From Amycolatopsis sp. NBRC 101858 (GTDB taxonomy: Bacteria; Actinomycetota; Actinomycetes; Mycobacteriales; Pseudonocardiaceae), in the NCBI RefSeq assembly GCF_030269325.1, contig NZ_BSTD01000004.1, positions 660,558 to 724,557 of the forward strand: DNA of 64,000 nucleotides, given 5' to 3'. Shown piece by piece: positions 16,448-24,540 of this stretch. Numbering within the stretch: the first letter of the stretch is position 1; each line of letters begins with the position of its first letter. The position numbers were made by a program, and so were the translations under genes. A model generated the notes under the pieces. The model made no database searches. It saw only the letters and a list, made by a program, of their open reading frames with translations, and was not told the origin of the DNA.

Positions 16448-17617
16448 ATGGATCTCGCGGACTCGCCGGAGGAGGCCCGGTTCCGGGCCGAGCTCAGGAA
16501 GTGGCTCGCGGACACGCTGCCGAACCTGCCCTGGCCGGAGCCGCCGGACCTGGAAGGCAAGCTGCCGTTCTGGCGGCAGTGGCAGGCCCTCCTGTTCGAT
16601 GCCGGGTACGCAGGCCTGTCGTGGCCGAAGGAGTACGGCGGCCAAGGTGCCGGCGAGAAGCTGCGCGCGATCTTCACCGAGGAGACCGACCGCGCCGGCG
16701 CCCCGGAACGGCTCAACATCATCGGCGAGGACTTCGCCGGCCCGACGATCGCCGGCTTCGGCACGGAGACGCAGAAGGAACGCTTCCTGCGGCCGATCCT
16801 CACCGGTGCCGAGATCTGGTGCCAGCTCTTCTCCGAACCCGAGGCCGGCTCGGACCTCGCGTCGCTGCGCACGAAGGCCACGAAGGTCGACGGCGGCTGG
16901 ATGATCCAGGGCCAGAAGATCTGGACGAGCCGCGCCCAGCTGGCCGCGCACGCGATCCTCCTGGCCCGCACCGGCGGCGGCCCGCGCCACAAGGGCATCA
17001 CGTACTTCCTGCTCCCGATGGACAGCCCCGGCGTCACCGTCCGGCCGCTCGCCCACATGCTCGGCGAGGCCGAGTTCAACGAGGTCTTCCTGGACGACGT
17101 CTTCGTGCCGGACGACCTGGTCGTGGGGGAGGTGGACGGCGGCTGGCGCGTCGCCATGGGCACGCTGGGGTACGAGCGCGTCGCCATCGCCACGGGCCGC
17201 GTCAACACCAAGCGCGCGGTCGAGGACATCATCGCCGACATCGCCGCCCGGACCGGGCCGGACGGCCGTCCCCTCGGGACGGACCCGCTGATCCGCCAGC
17301 GCGTCGCGGACCTGTACGGGCGCGCACTCACGCATTACCTGATCGGCCAGCGGGTCGTGACGCAGGCCAGCGAAGGCGAGCCACCGGGCCCGGTGACGTC
17401 GATCGGGAAGCTGTACTTCTGCCCGCTGGTCGAGGACCTGGCCGACTTCCGGCTCTCGCTCGACCCGCTGGGTGGCCAGCTCGGCCTCGACGAAGAGCCG
17501 GACGCGCGCTGGCTGCGGCTGGCCTACCAGGCCCGCGGCACGGCGATCGCCGGCGGCTCGACCTTCATCCAGCGCAACATCGTCGCCGAGCGGATGCTCG
17601 GCCTGCCGAGGAGCTGA
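16448..17617 (+). CDS. Acyl-CoA dehydrogenase, full-length
   Basis: 389 residues from ATG 16448 with GAAGGAG 5-6 nt upstream; a GTG at 16442 overlaps that RBS. Three-domain flavoprotein: N-terminal helices with GLSWPKEYGGQGA, middle beta domain with LFSEPEAGSDLASLRT, and a C-terminal helical domain ending GGSTFIQRNIVAERMLGLPR. The usual YEGT catalytic-Glu context of medium-chain enzymes is not present (it reads AIAGGST), so base identity is uncertain. The C-terminus is of the kind found in actinobacterial FadE proteins that work as heteromers on bulky CoA esters. The incomplete FadE-like protein at 20390 is a candidate partner; this is inference. Confidence 0.88.
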   Translation: MDLADSPEEARFRAELRKWLADTLPNLPWPEPPDLEGKLPFWRQWQALLFDAGYAGLSWPKEYGGQGAGEKLRAIFTEETDRAGAPERLNIIGEDFAGPTIAGFGTETQKERFLRPILTGAEIWCQLFSEPEAGSDLASLRTKATKVDGGWMIQGQKIWTSRAQLAAHAILLARTGGGPRHKGITYFLLPMDSPGVTVRPLAHMLGEAEFNEVFLDDVFVPDDLVVGEVDGGWRVAMGTLGYERVAIATGRVNTKRAVEDIIADIAARTGPDGRPLGTDPLIRQRVADLYGRALTHYLIGQRVVTQASEGEPPGPVTSIGKLYFCPLVEDLADFRLSLDPLGGQLGLDEEPDARWLRLAYQARGTAIAGGSTFIQRNIVAERMLGLPRS

Positions 17618-17618
17618 C

Positions 17619-19496
17619 GTGTACACCTGGACCCCGACCGAGGAGTACGTCGAGCACGCCCACGTCACCCGGCTCGCCCGGGCGCACGGTCTCGGCTCGA
17701 TCGCCGAACTGCGCAAGGCTTCGGTGGCCGACATCGGCTGGTACTGGGACGCCGTCGTGCAGGACCTCGGACTGCCGTTCGGCAAGCCCTACGACCAGGT
17801 CGTCGACCTTTCGCGCGGGATCGAATACCCGGACTGGTTCGTCGGCGGGGAGCTGAACATCGCGCAAGCCTGCCTGGACCGTTGGGTGGCTGCCGTGCCC
17901 GACCGGACGGCCGTCGTGCACGAGGCCGAGGACGGCACGGTCCGGTCGCTGACCTTCGCCGAACTCGGCGCGGAAGCCGCTCGCGTGGCGGCCGGGCTTC
18001 GCGCGTTGGGCATCGGCCGCGGTGACGCCGTCGGGTTGTTCCTGCCGATGACCCCGGAAGCCGTGATCGCCTGCTACGCCGTGGCGCGGCTCGGAGCGGT
18101 CCTCGTGCCCCTGTTCTCCGGGTTCGCGCCCGGGGCCATCGCCGCCCGGCTGCGGGACGCCGACACGAAGGCGGTGATCGTCGCGGACGGGACCGTGCGC
18201 CGGCGTCGCGAAGTCGCCATGAAACCGTTGCTGGACGAGGCTTTGCGGTCGTGCCCGGCCGTGGAGCACGTCGTCGTGGCCGGGGAGTCCGGGTGGACGG
18301 GACTGCCGGACGGCGAGCCGGTCGCGGCGGAACCGATGGCCGCGACGGACACGCTCTTGCTCGCCTACACCTCCGGCACCACCGGGAAACCCAAGGGGGC
18401 GGTGCACACCCACGCCGGGTTCCTCGTCAAGACGGCCAGCGAGGTCGCGTACTCCTTCGACGTCGGCGAGGGCGGCGTCTTCTGCTGGATCACCGACATG
18501 GGCTGGATCATGGGCCCGCTGTCGATCTTCGGCACGCACGCCAACGGCGCGACCCTGGTGCTGTACGAAGGATCTCCGGACGTACCGGACCTGAACCGGT
18601 TGTGGCGCCTCGCCGAACGGCACCGCGTCACGATGCTCGGGGTGTCGCCGACGCTGATCCGGACGCTGCGCACGTCGTCGCCGGCGTCCTTCGACCTGTC
18701 CTCGGTGCACACGCTGGGCTCGACCGGCGAGCCGTGGGACCCGGACTCCTACGAATGGCTCGCGGTCGACGTCTTCGGTGGCCGGGTCCCGATCATCAAC
18801 TTCTCCGGCGGCACCGAGGTGGGCGGCTCGTTCCTCGCGCCGTACCCGGTCGAGCCGATCCGCAGCTGCTCGCTCGGCGGTCCGTCGCTGGGCATGGACG
18901 TCGACGTCGTCGACGACGCCGGGCGCCCGGTGCGCGGCGAGGTCGGCGAGCTGGTGTGCCGCCAGCCGTGGCCGGCGATGACGCGCGGGGTGTGGAAGGA
19001 CGACGAGCGCTACCGGGAGGCGTACTGGTCGACGTTCCCCGGGATATGGCGCCACGGCGACCACGCGATCGTCGACGCCGACGGCCAGTGGTACCTGCGC
19101 GGCCGCTCCGACGACGTCATGAACATCGCGGGCAAGCGGCTGGCCCCGGCCGAGGTGGAAGCCGTGCTCACCGCGCACCCGGCGGTCGCCGAAGCCGCCG
19201 CGGTCGGGGTCCCGGACCCGAAGAAGGGCGAGACGGTTTGGGCGTTCTGGGTCCCGCGTGCCGGTGCTTCCGACGACGTCTCGGCGGAGCTGCGGGACCT
19301 GGTCGCGACCGAGGTCGGCAAGCCCTTCGCGCCGAGTGTCGTCCGGCGGGTGACGCAGCTGCCCAAGACGCGCTCGGCGAAGATCCTGCGCCGCGCGGTC
19401 CGGGCGGCCGCGCTCGGCCAGGACCCGGGGGACCTGTCCGGTGCGGAAAACCCCGACGCGCTCGACGACATCCGCGCGGCCGTGGCCGATGCGTGA
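17619..19496 (+). CDS. Acetyl-/propionyl-CoA synthetase-like AMP-forming ligase
   Basis: 625 residues from GTG 17619, one base after the previous stop, with GAGGAG upstream. It has the N-terminal ACAS-type region (IGWYWDAVVQDLGLPF, then YPDWFVGGELNIAQACLDRW), then YTSGTTGKPKGAVHTH, NFSGGTEVGGSF, WRHGDHAIVDADGQWYLRG, GRSDDVMNIAGKRLAPAEVE and a catalytic Lys near the end (TRSAKILRR). It resembles acetyl-/acetoacetyl-CoA synthetases more than the FadD-like enzymes in this cluster. A role in recycling a short-chain product acid of the pathway is possible. Co-transcribed with the preceding acyl-CoA dehydrogenase and convergent with the FadR-type regulator gene, 6 bp away. Confidence 0.85.
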   Translation: MYTWTPTEEYVEHAHVTRLARAHGLGSIAELRKASVADIGWYWDAVVQDLGLPFGKPYDQVVDLSRGIEYPDWFVGGELNIAQACLDRWVAAVPDRTAVVHEAEDGTVRSLTFAELGAEAARVAAGLRALGIGRGDAVGLFLPMTPEAVIACYAVARLGAVLVPLFSGFAPGAIAARLRDADTKAVIVADGTVRRRREVAMKPLLDEALRSCPAVEHVVVAGESGWTGLPDGEPVAAEPMAATDTLLLAYTSGTTGKPKGAVHTHAGFLVKTASEVAYSFDVGEGGVFCWITDMGWIMGPLSIFGTHANGATLVLYEGSPDVPDLNRLWRLAERHRVTMLGVSPTLIRTLRTSSPASFDLSSVHTLGSTGEPWDPDSYEWLAVDVFGGRVPIINFSGGTEVGGSFLAPYPVEPIRSCSLGGPSLGMDVDVVDDAGRPVRGEVGELVCRQPWPAMTRGVWKDDERYREAYWSTFPGIWRHGDHAIVDADGQWYLRGRSDDVMNIAGKRLAPAEVEAVLTAHPAVAEAAAVGVPDPKKGETVWAFWVPRAGASDDVSAELRDLVATEVGKPFAPSVVRRVTQLPKTRSAKILRRAVRAAALGQDPGDLSGAENPDALDDIRAAVADA

Positions 19497-19502
19497 CGCC
19501 GG

Positions 19503-20279
19503 TTACGAGTCCTCGACGAGGATGTCCGTGCGCTCGTCCACCTGAAGTACCGCTTCGGCGTACGCGTGGACGTGACGGCTCATCCGGCGGACGGCCGCAT
19601 CGGGATCCTGGGCGCGGATCGCGTCGGTGATCGAGCGGTGGGCGCGGACCGTCGTCTTGCGGACCTCGGCGTCGACGAAGTCCTCGTTCTCGGTCGCCGT
19701 GTAGATCGCGCGGGACAGCGCCGTCATCATGCCGGTGAGCAGCTCGTTGTGGCTCGCCGTCGCGACGCCGACGTGCCAGTCCACATTGGCCTGCAGGAAC
19801 TGGGCCAGCGTGCCGTCGGTGTCGGCGATCGCCTTGTTCGCCGCGTCCAGCCGGGCCAAGTCGGCGTCCGTGCGGTTGCGGGCCGCCAGCCGGGCGCAGA
19901 ACGGCTCGATCGCTTCACGCGTCTCGAGCAGGGCGGCCAGCCGGATCTGCTGACCGCGGATGAGCAGGCCGACCGACGACGCCACCGCCTCCTGGCCGGG
20001 GCGCTGCACGAACGCGCCGCCCGCCCGGCCGGTCTTGATCCGCACCAGGCCTTGGACCTCGAGGATGCGCAGCGCTTCACGTACGGTCGTGCGGCTCATC
20101 GCCGTCTGGGTGACCAGTTCGCGTTCCGGCGGCAGCGCGGTGCCCTCGGGGAACTCGCCGGTCAGGATGCGCTCGCGAAGGTCGTTCGCGAGCACGTCGG
20201 AGGCCTTCGGCACCTCCATCGGACTGAGCCGGACCGGCGATCGGACGGTCTTGGGCTCCTGCGCGCGAGCGCCCGTCAT
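19503..20279 (-). CDS. FadR-subfamily GntR transcriptional regulator, probable master repressor of the cluster
   Basis: 258 residues. N-terminal winged helix (about 25-95): LANDLRERILTGEFPEGTAL, PPERELVTQTAMSRTTVREA, LRILEVQGLVRIKTGRAGG. C-terminal all-helical FCD domain (about 105-245) with probable metal/ligand residues in NVDWHVGVA, VRAHRSI and MSRHVHAY. The family binds short TGGTnnnACCA-like palindromes and is released by acyl-CoA or organic acids. Its own promoter holds GGTCTGACC (20306-20314), and related sites precede six other promoters. I therefore propose repression of the cluster with relief by a pathway CoA ester. The start ATG has GGGAGAA upstream. Confidence 0.88.
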   Translation of the reverse strand: MTGARAQEPKTVRSPVRLSPMEVPKASDVLANDLRERILTGEFPEGTALPPERELVTQTAMSRTTVREALRILEVQGLVRIKTGRAGGAFVQRPGQEAVASSVGLLIRGQQIRLAALLETREAIEPFCARLAARNRTDADLARLDAANKAIADTDGTLAQFLQANVDWHVGVATASHNELLTGMMTALSRAIYTATENEDFVDAEVRKTTVRAHRSITDAIRAQDPDAAVRRMSRHVHAYAEAVLQVDERTDILVEDS

Positions 20280-20297
20280 GTGGTTCTCCCAACAAGT

Positions 20298-20314
20298 GGT
20301 CTAACGGTCTGACC
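20298..20314. promoter_or_regulatory. FadR-type operator, close-spaced form (site 6), autoregulatory
   Basis: GGTCTAACGGTCTGACC, two 9-mers sharing one base with centres 8 bp apart; GGTCTGACC is a perfect palindrome. It lies 18 bp upstream of the regulator start and about 75 bp upstream of the divergent acyl-CoA dehydrogenase, so it could control both. Confidence 0.68.
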
Positions 20315-20389
20315 TAAGTTACCATTTTCGCAGTATCGTCCGCGATGCATTGAAGCAGTAGTCGGCACCGGAATCCGGGAGGCGCGGGC

Positions 20390-21406
20390 ATGCGGTGGAC
20401 CCTGACCGAAGACCAGGAACTGTTCCAGGAATCCTTCAAAGGCTGGCTGGAGCGGTTCGCGCCGGCGGACCGGGTGCGGAGCTGGCTCGAGGCCGGCGAT
20501 CCCACCCCGTTCGAACGCCGGTTCGTCGAAGAAGGCTGGTTCACCGTCGGCACGGCCGAGGAAAACGGTGGTCAAGGCGGCGGGTTGGTCGAATTGACGC
20601 TGGCCGCCGAAGAACTCGGCCGTGCCGTGGCGCCGTCTTCCGCGTGGCTGGCGGCGGTGCTGGCGGCCCCATTCCTGTCCGGAAAGCCCGAATTGGCGGC
20701 CAGTTCTCTGGAGGACGGTGAATTCGCCGTTCTCGCGCTGAGTGCCGATCGTCCACTGGATGCCGACGGGCAGACGGGGGAGTACGTGCTCGCCGGCGAT
20801 CGGGCCCGGCGGTTCCTCGTTCCGGACGGTGATCGCGTCCTGCTCGCCGAGGCTTCCGCCGTGCCGCGCAAGCTCCTGGACCGCAGCCGGTCGGTCGCCG
20901 ACCTCGTGGTGGAACCCGGGGAGGTCGTGCTGTCCGAGGGCGGACAGGTGTTGCGGCGGCAGGCGGCGTTGCGGGCCGCGGTGCTCGTCGCCGCCGACAG
21001 TCTCGGTGCCGCGGAACGGATGCTCGGCCTCGCCGTCGAGTACAGCAAGCAGCGTCACCAGTTCGGCGTCCCCATTGGGTCGTTCCAGGCCGTCAAGCAC
21101 GCGGCCGCCACCATGCTGGTCGACGTCGAAGCGGCGCGCTCACTCGTCTACTACGCGGCCGCGTCGGTCGAGGCCGGCCACGAGGACGCGGTCCTGCACG
21201 CGGCCGCGGCCAAGGCGCAGGTCTGCGCGGCGGGGGAGCGGGTCGCCGACAGCGCGCTCACCGTCCACGGCGCGATCGGCTACACCTGGGAGCACGACCT
21301 GCAGCTGTTCTACAAGCGCGCCAAGCTGAACAACCGGCTCTTCGGTGGCCCCAGTGTCTGGAACGAGCGTCTCGCTGCCGCGCTCCCGCTGGTTCCCGTG
21401 GCCTAG
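20390..21406 (+). CDS. Short acyl-CoA dehydrogenase-like protein with reduced middle domain
   Basis: 338 residues, GGGAGG before the ATG. The N-terminal helical domain is normal (WTLTEDQELFQESFKGWLERF) and the C-terminal domain is well conserved (KQRHQFGVPIGSFQAVKHAAA, HGAIGYTWEHDLQLFYKRAK). The middle beta domain is shortened and lacks the SEP-x-AGSD flavin/substrate motif. Actinobacterial alpha2beta2 FadE pairs (ChsE1-ChsE2 type) include such a partner. I suspect it pairs with the full-length enzyme at 16448 or 21465, but this is inference. It is divergent from the regulator gene and has operator site 6. Confidence 0.82.
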   Translation: MRWTLTEDQELFQESFKGWLERFAPADRVRSWLEAGDPTPFERRFVEEGWFTVGTAEENGGQGGGLVELTLAAEELGRAVAPSSAWLAAVLAAPFLSGKPELAASSLEDGEFAVLALSADRPLDADGQTGEYVLAGDRARRFLVPDGDRVLLAEASAVPRKLLDRSRSVADLVVEPGEVVLSEGGQVLRRQAALRAAVLVAADSLGAAERMLGLAVEYSKQRHQFGVPIGSFQAVKHAAATMLVDVEAARSLVYYAAASVEAGHEDAVLHAAAAKAQVCAAGERVADSALTVHGAIGYTWEHDLQLFYKRAKLNNRLFGGPSVWNERLAAALPLVPVA

Positions 21407-21412
21407 CTATTT

Positions 21413-21438
21413 GGTCAGTCCTTTTGTATAGTCAGTCC
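21413..21438. promoter_or_regulatory. FadR-type operator pair (site 7) ahead of the 12-kb operon
   Basis: GGTCAGTCC at 21413-21421 and AGTCAGTCC at 21430-21438, centres 17 bp apart. A good -10 box, TATAGT at 21427-21432, lies between and partly inside the second half. This is the promoter of the long operon that starts at 21465. Confidence 0.65.
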
Positions 21439-21464
21439 ATACATGGAGTAGCGGGAGACTTGCT

Positions 21465-22631
21465 GTGGACTTTGAGCTGACCGAAGACCAGGCCACGATC
21501 CGGGCGGCCGTGGCCGAGCTGGCGGGCAAGTTCGACGACGACTACTGGCTCGCCAAGGACGAGGCCCACGAGTTCCCGGCCGAGTTCTACGACGCGTTCG
21601 CCCAGGGCGGCTGGCTCGGGATCACCACGCCGGAGGAGTACGGCGGTCACGGCTTCGGCATCACCGAAGCCGCGCTGCTGCTGGAAGAAGTCTCCGCGTC
21701 GGGTGGCGGGATGAACGCCGCGAGCTCGATGCACCTGTCCATCTTCGGCATGCACCCGGTGATCAAGCACGGCTCCGAGGAGCTGAAACGCCGGACGCTA
21801 CCGCGGATCGTCACCGGTGACCTGCACGTCTGCTTCGGCGTCACGGAACCCGGCGCCGGCCTCGACACCACGCGGATCACGACGTTCGCCCGCCGCGACG
21901 GCGGCCACTACGTCGTCAACGGCCGCAAGGTGTGGATCTCCAAGGCCGTGGAGTCCGAGAAGGTCCTGCTGCTGACCCGGACCACGAAAATCGAGGACGT
22001 CGAGAAGAAGACCGACGGGCTCACGCTGTTCCTCACCGACCTCGACCGCGCGCACGTCGACATCCGGCCGATCCGCAAGATGGGCCGCAACGCCGTGACG
22101 TCGAACGAGCTGTTCATCGACGACCTGCGCGTGCCCGTCGAAGACCGCGTCGGCGAAGAAGGCCAAGGCTTCAAGTACATCCTCGACGGCCTCAACCCCG
22201 AACGGATGCTCGTCGCCGCCGAAGCGCTCGGCCTCGGCCGGGTCGCGCTGAAACGCGCCGTCCGCTACGGCAACGAACGCGAGGTGTTCGGCCGGCCGAT
22301 CGGGATGAACCAGGGCCTGCAGTTCCCGCTTGCAGACTCGCTCGCCCGGCTTGACGCCGCGGAACTGGCGCTGCGCAAGGCGACCTGGCTCTACGACAAC
22401 GGCAAGCCGTGCGGCCGCGAGGCGAACACGGCCAAGTACCTCTGCGCCGACGCCGGGTTCCAGGCCGCCGACCGCGCCTTGCAGACCCACGGCGGCATGG
22501 GCTACTCGGAGGAGTACCACGTCGCGCGGTACTTCCGCGAAGCCCGGCTGCTCAAGATCGCCCCGCTGAGCCAGGAGATGGTCCTCAACTACCTCGGCTC
22601 GCACGTCCTCGGCCTCCCCAGGAGTTACTGA
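21465..22631 (+). CDS. Acyl-CoA dehydrogenase
   Basis: 388 residues from GTG 21465 (GGGAG upstream). N-terminal MDFELTEDQATIRAAVAEL, then GITTPEEYGGHGFG, a variant middle motif GVTEPGAGLDTTRITTF and WISKAVESEKVLLLTRT, and a C-terminal domain with HGGMGYSEEYHVARYFREAR and the end SHVLGLPRSY. It has all three domains of the FAD-dependent acyl-CoA dehydrogenase family and should introduce an alpha,beta double bond using electron-transfer flavoprotein. First gene of a tightly packed operon of thirteen genes reaching to 33608. Substrate unknown; within the proposed pathway either a ring acyl-CoA or the opened dicarboxyl chain is possible. Confidence 0.9.
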   Translation: MDFELTEDQATIRAAVAELAGKFDDDYWLAKDEAHEFPAEFYDAFAQGGWLGITTPEEYGGHGFGITEAALLLEEVSASGGGMNAASSMHLSIFGMHPVIKHGSEELKRRTLPRIVTGDLHVCFGVTEPGAGLDTTRITTFARRDGGHYVVNGRKVWISKAVESEKVLLLTRTTKIEDVEKKTDGLTLFLTDLDRAHVDIRPIRKMGRNAVTSNELFIDDLRVPVEDRVGEEGQGFKYILDGLNPERMLVAAEALGLGRVALKRAVRYGNEREVFGRPIGMNQGLQFPLADSLARLDAAELALRKATWLYDNGKPCGREANTAKYLCADAGFQAADRALQTHGGMGYSEEYHVARYFREARLLKIAPLSQEMVLNYLGSHVLGLPRSY

Positions 22632-23365
22632 TGTTCCGACTCGACGGCCGCGCCGCCCTGGTCACCGGGGCCGGCGGCGGAATCGGCGCGGCGGTGGCGA
22701 AAGCGTTCGCCGACGCCGGCGCGAAAGTCCTCGTGACCGACATAGACGAACAGGCGGCGAAGACCACCGCCGAGGCCATCGGCGCGGAGTACTGCGTGCT
22801 CGACGTCCGGGACGCCGCGGCCGCGGCCGAAGCGGCACGTCAAGCGGCCGCGCTCGCCGGGGGCACGCTGCACATCCTGGTCAACAACGCGGGCGCGATC
22901 GCCCCGGCGATGTTCCCCGACCTCACCGAAGAGGCCTTCCGGCGGGTCCTCGACATCCACGTCGTCGGGAGTTTCGTCTGCAGCAAGGCCGTCCTGCCGT
23001 ACCTGCCCGACGACGGGACGGGCCGGGTCATCAACGTGACGTCGGCCGCCGGTCTGACCGGCACCATCGGCCAGGCCAACTACGGCGCCGCGAAGGCCGG
23101 GATCATCGGCTTCACCAAGTCGCTGGCCAAGGAACTGGCCCGCCGCAACGTGACCGTGAACGCGCTCGCCCCGCTGGCCGCGACGGCGATGACGGAAAAC
23201 ATCCGCGGCAACGAAAAGCTCGCCGCGAAGACCCTCGCCCGGATCCCGCTCGGCCGCTGGGCCGAGCCCGGCGAGATCGCCGGCAGCTTCGTCTTCTTCG
23301 CCTCCGACGCCGCCGGGTACATCACCGGCCAGGTGCTGCCCGTCGACGGCGGGACGGTGATCTGA
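22631..23365 (+). CDS. Short-chain dehydrogenase/reductase (probable 3-hydroxyacyl-CoA dehydrogenase)
   Basis: 244 residues. It starts in a TGATG overlap with the previous gene. Complete classical SDR: VTGAGGGIGAAVAKAF for NAD(P) binding, VNNAGAIAP, catalytic Ser in NVTSAAG, Tyr and Lys in NYGAAKAGIIGF, and the C-terminal YITGQVLPVDGG. In an operon of acyl-CoA dehydrogenase, thiolase and hydratases, oxidation of a 3-hydroxyacyl-CoA with NAD+ is the natural role (inference). A FabG-type reductase role is the alternative. The stop overlaps the thiolase start (TGATG). Confidence 0.88.
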   Translation: MFRLDGRAALVTGAGGGIGAAVAKAFADAGAKVLVTDIDEQAAKTTAEAIGAEYCVLDVRDAAAAAEAARQAAALAGGTLHILVNNAGAIAPAMFPDLTEEAFRRVLDIHVVGSFVCSKAVLPYLPDDGTGRVINVTSAAGLTGTIGQANYGAAKAGIIGFTKSLAKELARRNVTVNALAPLAATAMTENIRGNEKLAAKTLARIPLGRWAEPGEIAGSFVFFASDAAGYITGQVLPVDGGTVI

Positions 23366-24540
23366 TGCGCCACGGACGCGAAGTGCTCATCGCGGAAGCC
23401 GTGCGGACCCCGATCGGGAAGTCCCACCCGGAGCGCGGCTGGTACCGCGACACGCACCCGAACGCGATCCTCGCAGCGTGCTACACCGAGCTGCTGACCC
23501 GCGGCGGGATCGCGCCGGACGTCGTCGAGGACCTCGTGATCGGCTGCACCGCGCCGTTCGGCGAGCAGTCGCGCAACATCGGCCGCAACGCATGGCTGCA
23601 GGCCGGCTACCCGCCCGAAGTTCCCGCCGTGACCCTCGACCGGCGGTGTGGCTCCGCGCAGACCGCGATCGAGATGGCGGCCGGCCTGGTCGGCACCGGG
23701 ACGCACGACGTCGTCATCGCGGGCGGCGTCGAGCACATGGGTCACGTGCCCATCGACTCGCCGGTGAAGATCCAGGAGCTGTACGGCGACCCGTGGCCGG
23801 CGGAGCTGCGCGAGCAGTACTCCTTCGTGCACCAGGGCGAGAGCGCCGAGCTGATCGCGGATCGCTGGGACATCGGCCGGTCCGAAATGGACGAGTTCGC
23901 CGCCCGCTCGCATCGGCTCGCCACCGAAGCCCGGGACGCGGGCCGCTTCGACGCCGAGATGATCCCCCTGGACCTGGCGGGGGAGACCCGCCGCAGCGAC
24001 CAGAGCATCCGCCCCGGCGCCAGCGTCGAGACCCTTGCCGGGCTGAAACCCGCGTTCCGCAAGGAGAACGGCCGGATCACCGCGGGCAGCTCGTCGCCGA
24101 TCTCGGACGGCGCCGCCGCGGTCCTGCTCGCGTCCCCCGAGGCCGTGGAAGAGCACGGACTGCGCGCACGGGCCCGGATCGTAGACCAGCTCACCGTCGG
24201 CGTGGACCCGATCATCATGCTGACCGGGCCGATCCCGGCCACCCGCAAACTGCTGGACCGCAACGGCATGACCGTGGCCGACATCGATCTGTTCGAGGTC
24301 AACGAGGCGTTCAGCTCGGTCGTCCTGGCCTGGGAGCGCGAGCTGAAGCCGGACCTGGACCGCGTCAACGTCAACGGCGGTGCCATCGCGCTCGGCCACG
24401 CGGTCGGCGCGACCGGCGCCCGCTTGATGGCGACCATCGTCGCCGAATTGGAGCGCCGGGACGCCGAGTTCGGCCTGGTCACGATGTGCTGCGGGGGCGG
24501 GCTCGGTACCGCGACGCTGATCCAGCGGCTCGGCGCATGA
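23365..24540 (+). CDS. Thiolase (acetyl-CoA acyltransferase)
   Basis: 391 residues, starting in a TGATG overlap. Catalytic features are intact: nucleophilic Cys at about residue 95 in LDRRCGSAQTA, NEAF, the His in GHAVGATGAR and the second Cys in MCCGGGLGTA. The length is standard for degradative thiolases. It would cleave a 3-ketoacyl-CoA with CoA to acetyl-CoA (or propionyl-CoA) and a shortened acyl-CoA. Followed without a gap by the CoA-transferase gene (ATGA). Within this cluster it probably performs chain shortening after ring opening. Confidence 0.92.
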   Translation: MRHGREVLIAEAVRTPIGKSHPERGWYRDTHPNAILAACYTELLTRGGIAPDVVEDLVIGCTAPFGEQSRNIGRNAWLQAGYPPEVPAVTLDRRCGSAQTAIEMAAGLVGTGTHDVVIAGGVEHMGHVPIDSPVKIQELYGDPWPAELREQYSFVHQGESAELIADRWDIGRSEMDEFAARSHRLATEARDAGRFDAEMIPLDLAGETRRSDQSIRPGASVETLAGLKPAFRKENGRITAGSSSPISDGAAAVLLASPEAVEEHGLRARARIVDQLTVGVDPIIMLTGPIPATRKLLDRNGMTVADIDLFEVNEAFSSVVLAWERELKPDLDRVNVNGGAIALGHAVGATGARLMATIVAELERRDAEFGLVTMCCGGGLGTATLIQRLGA

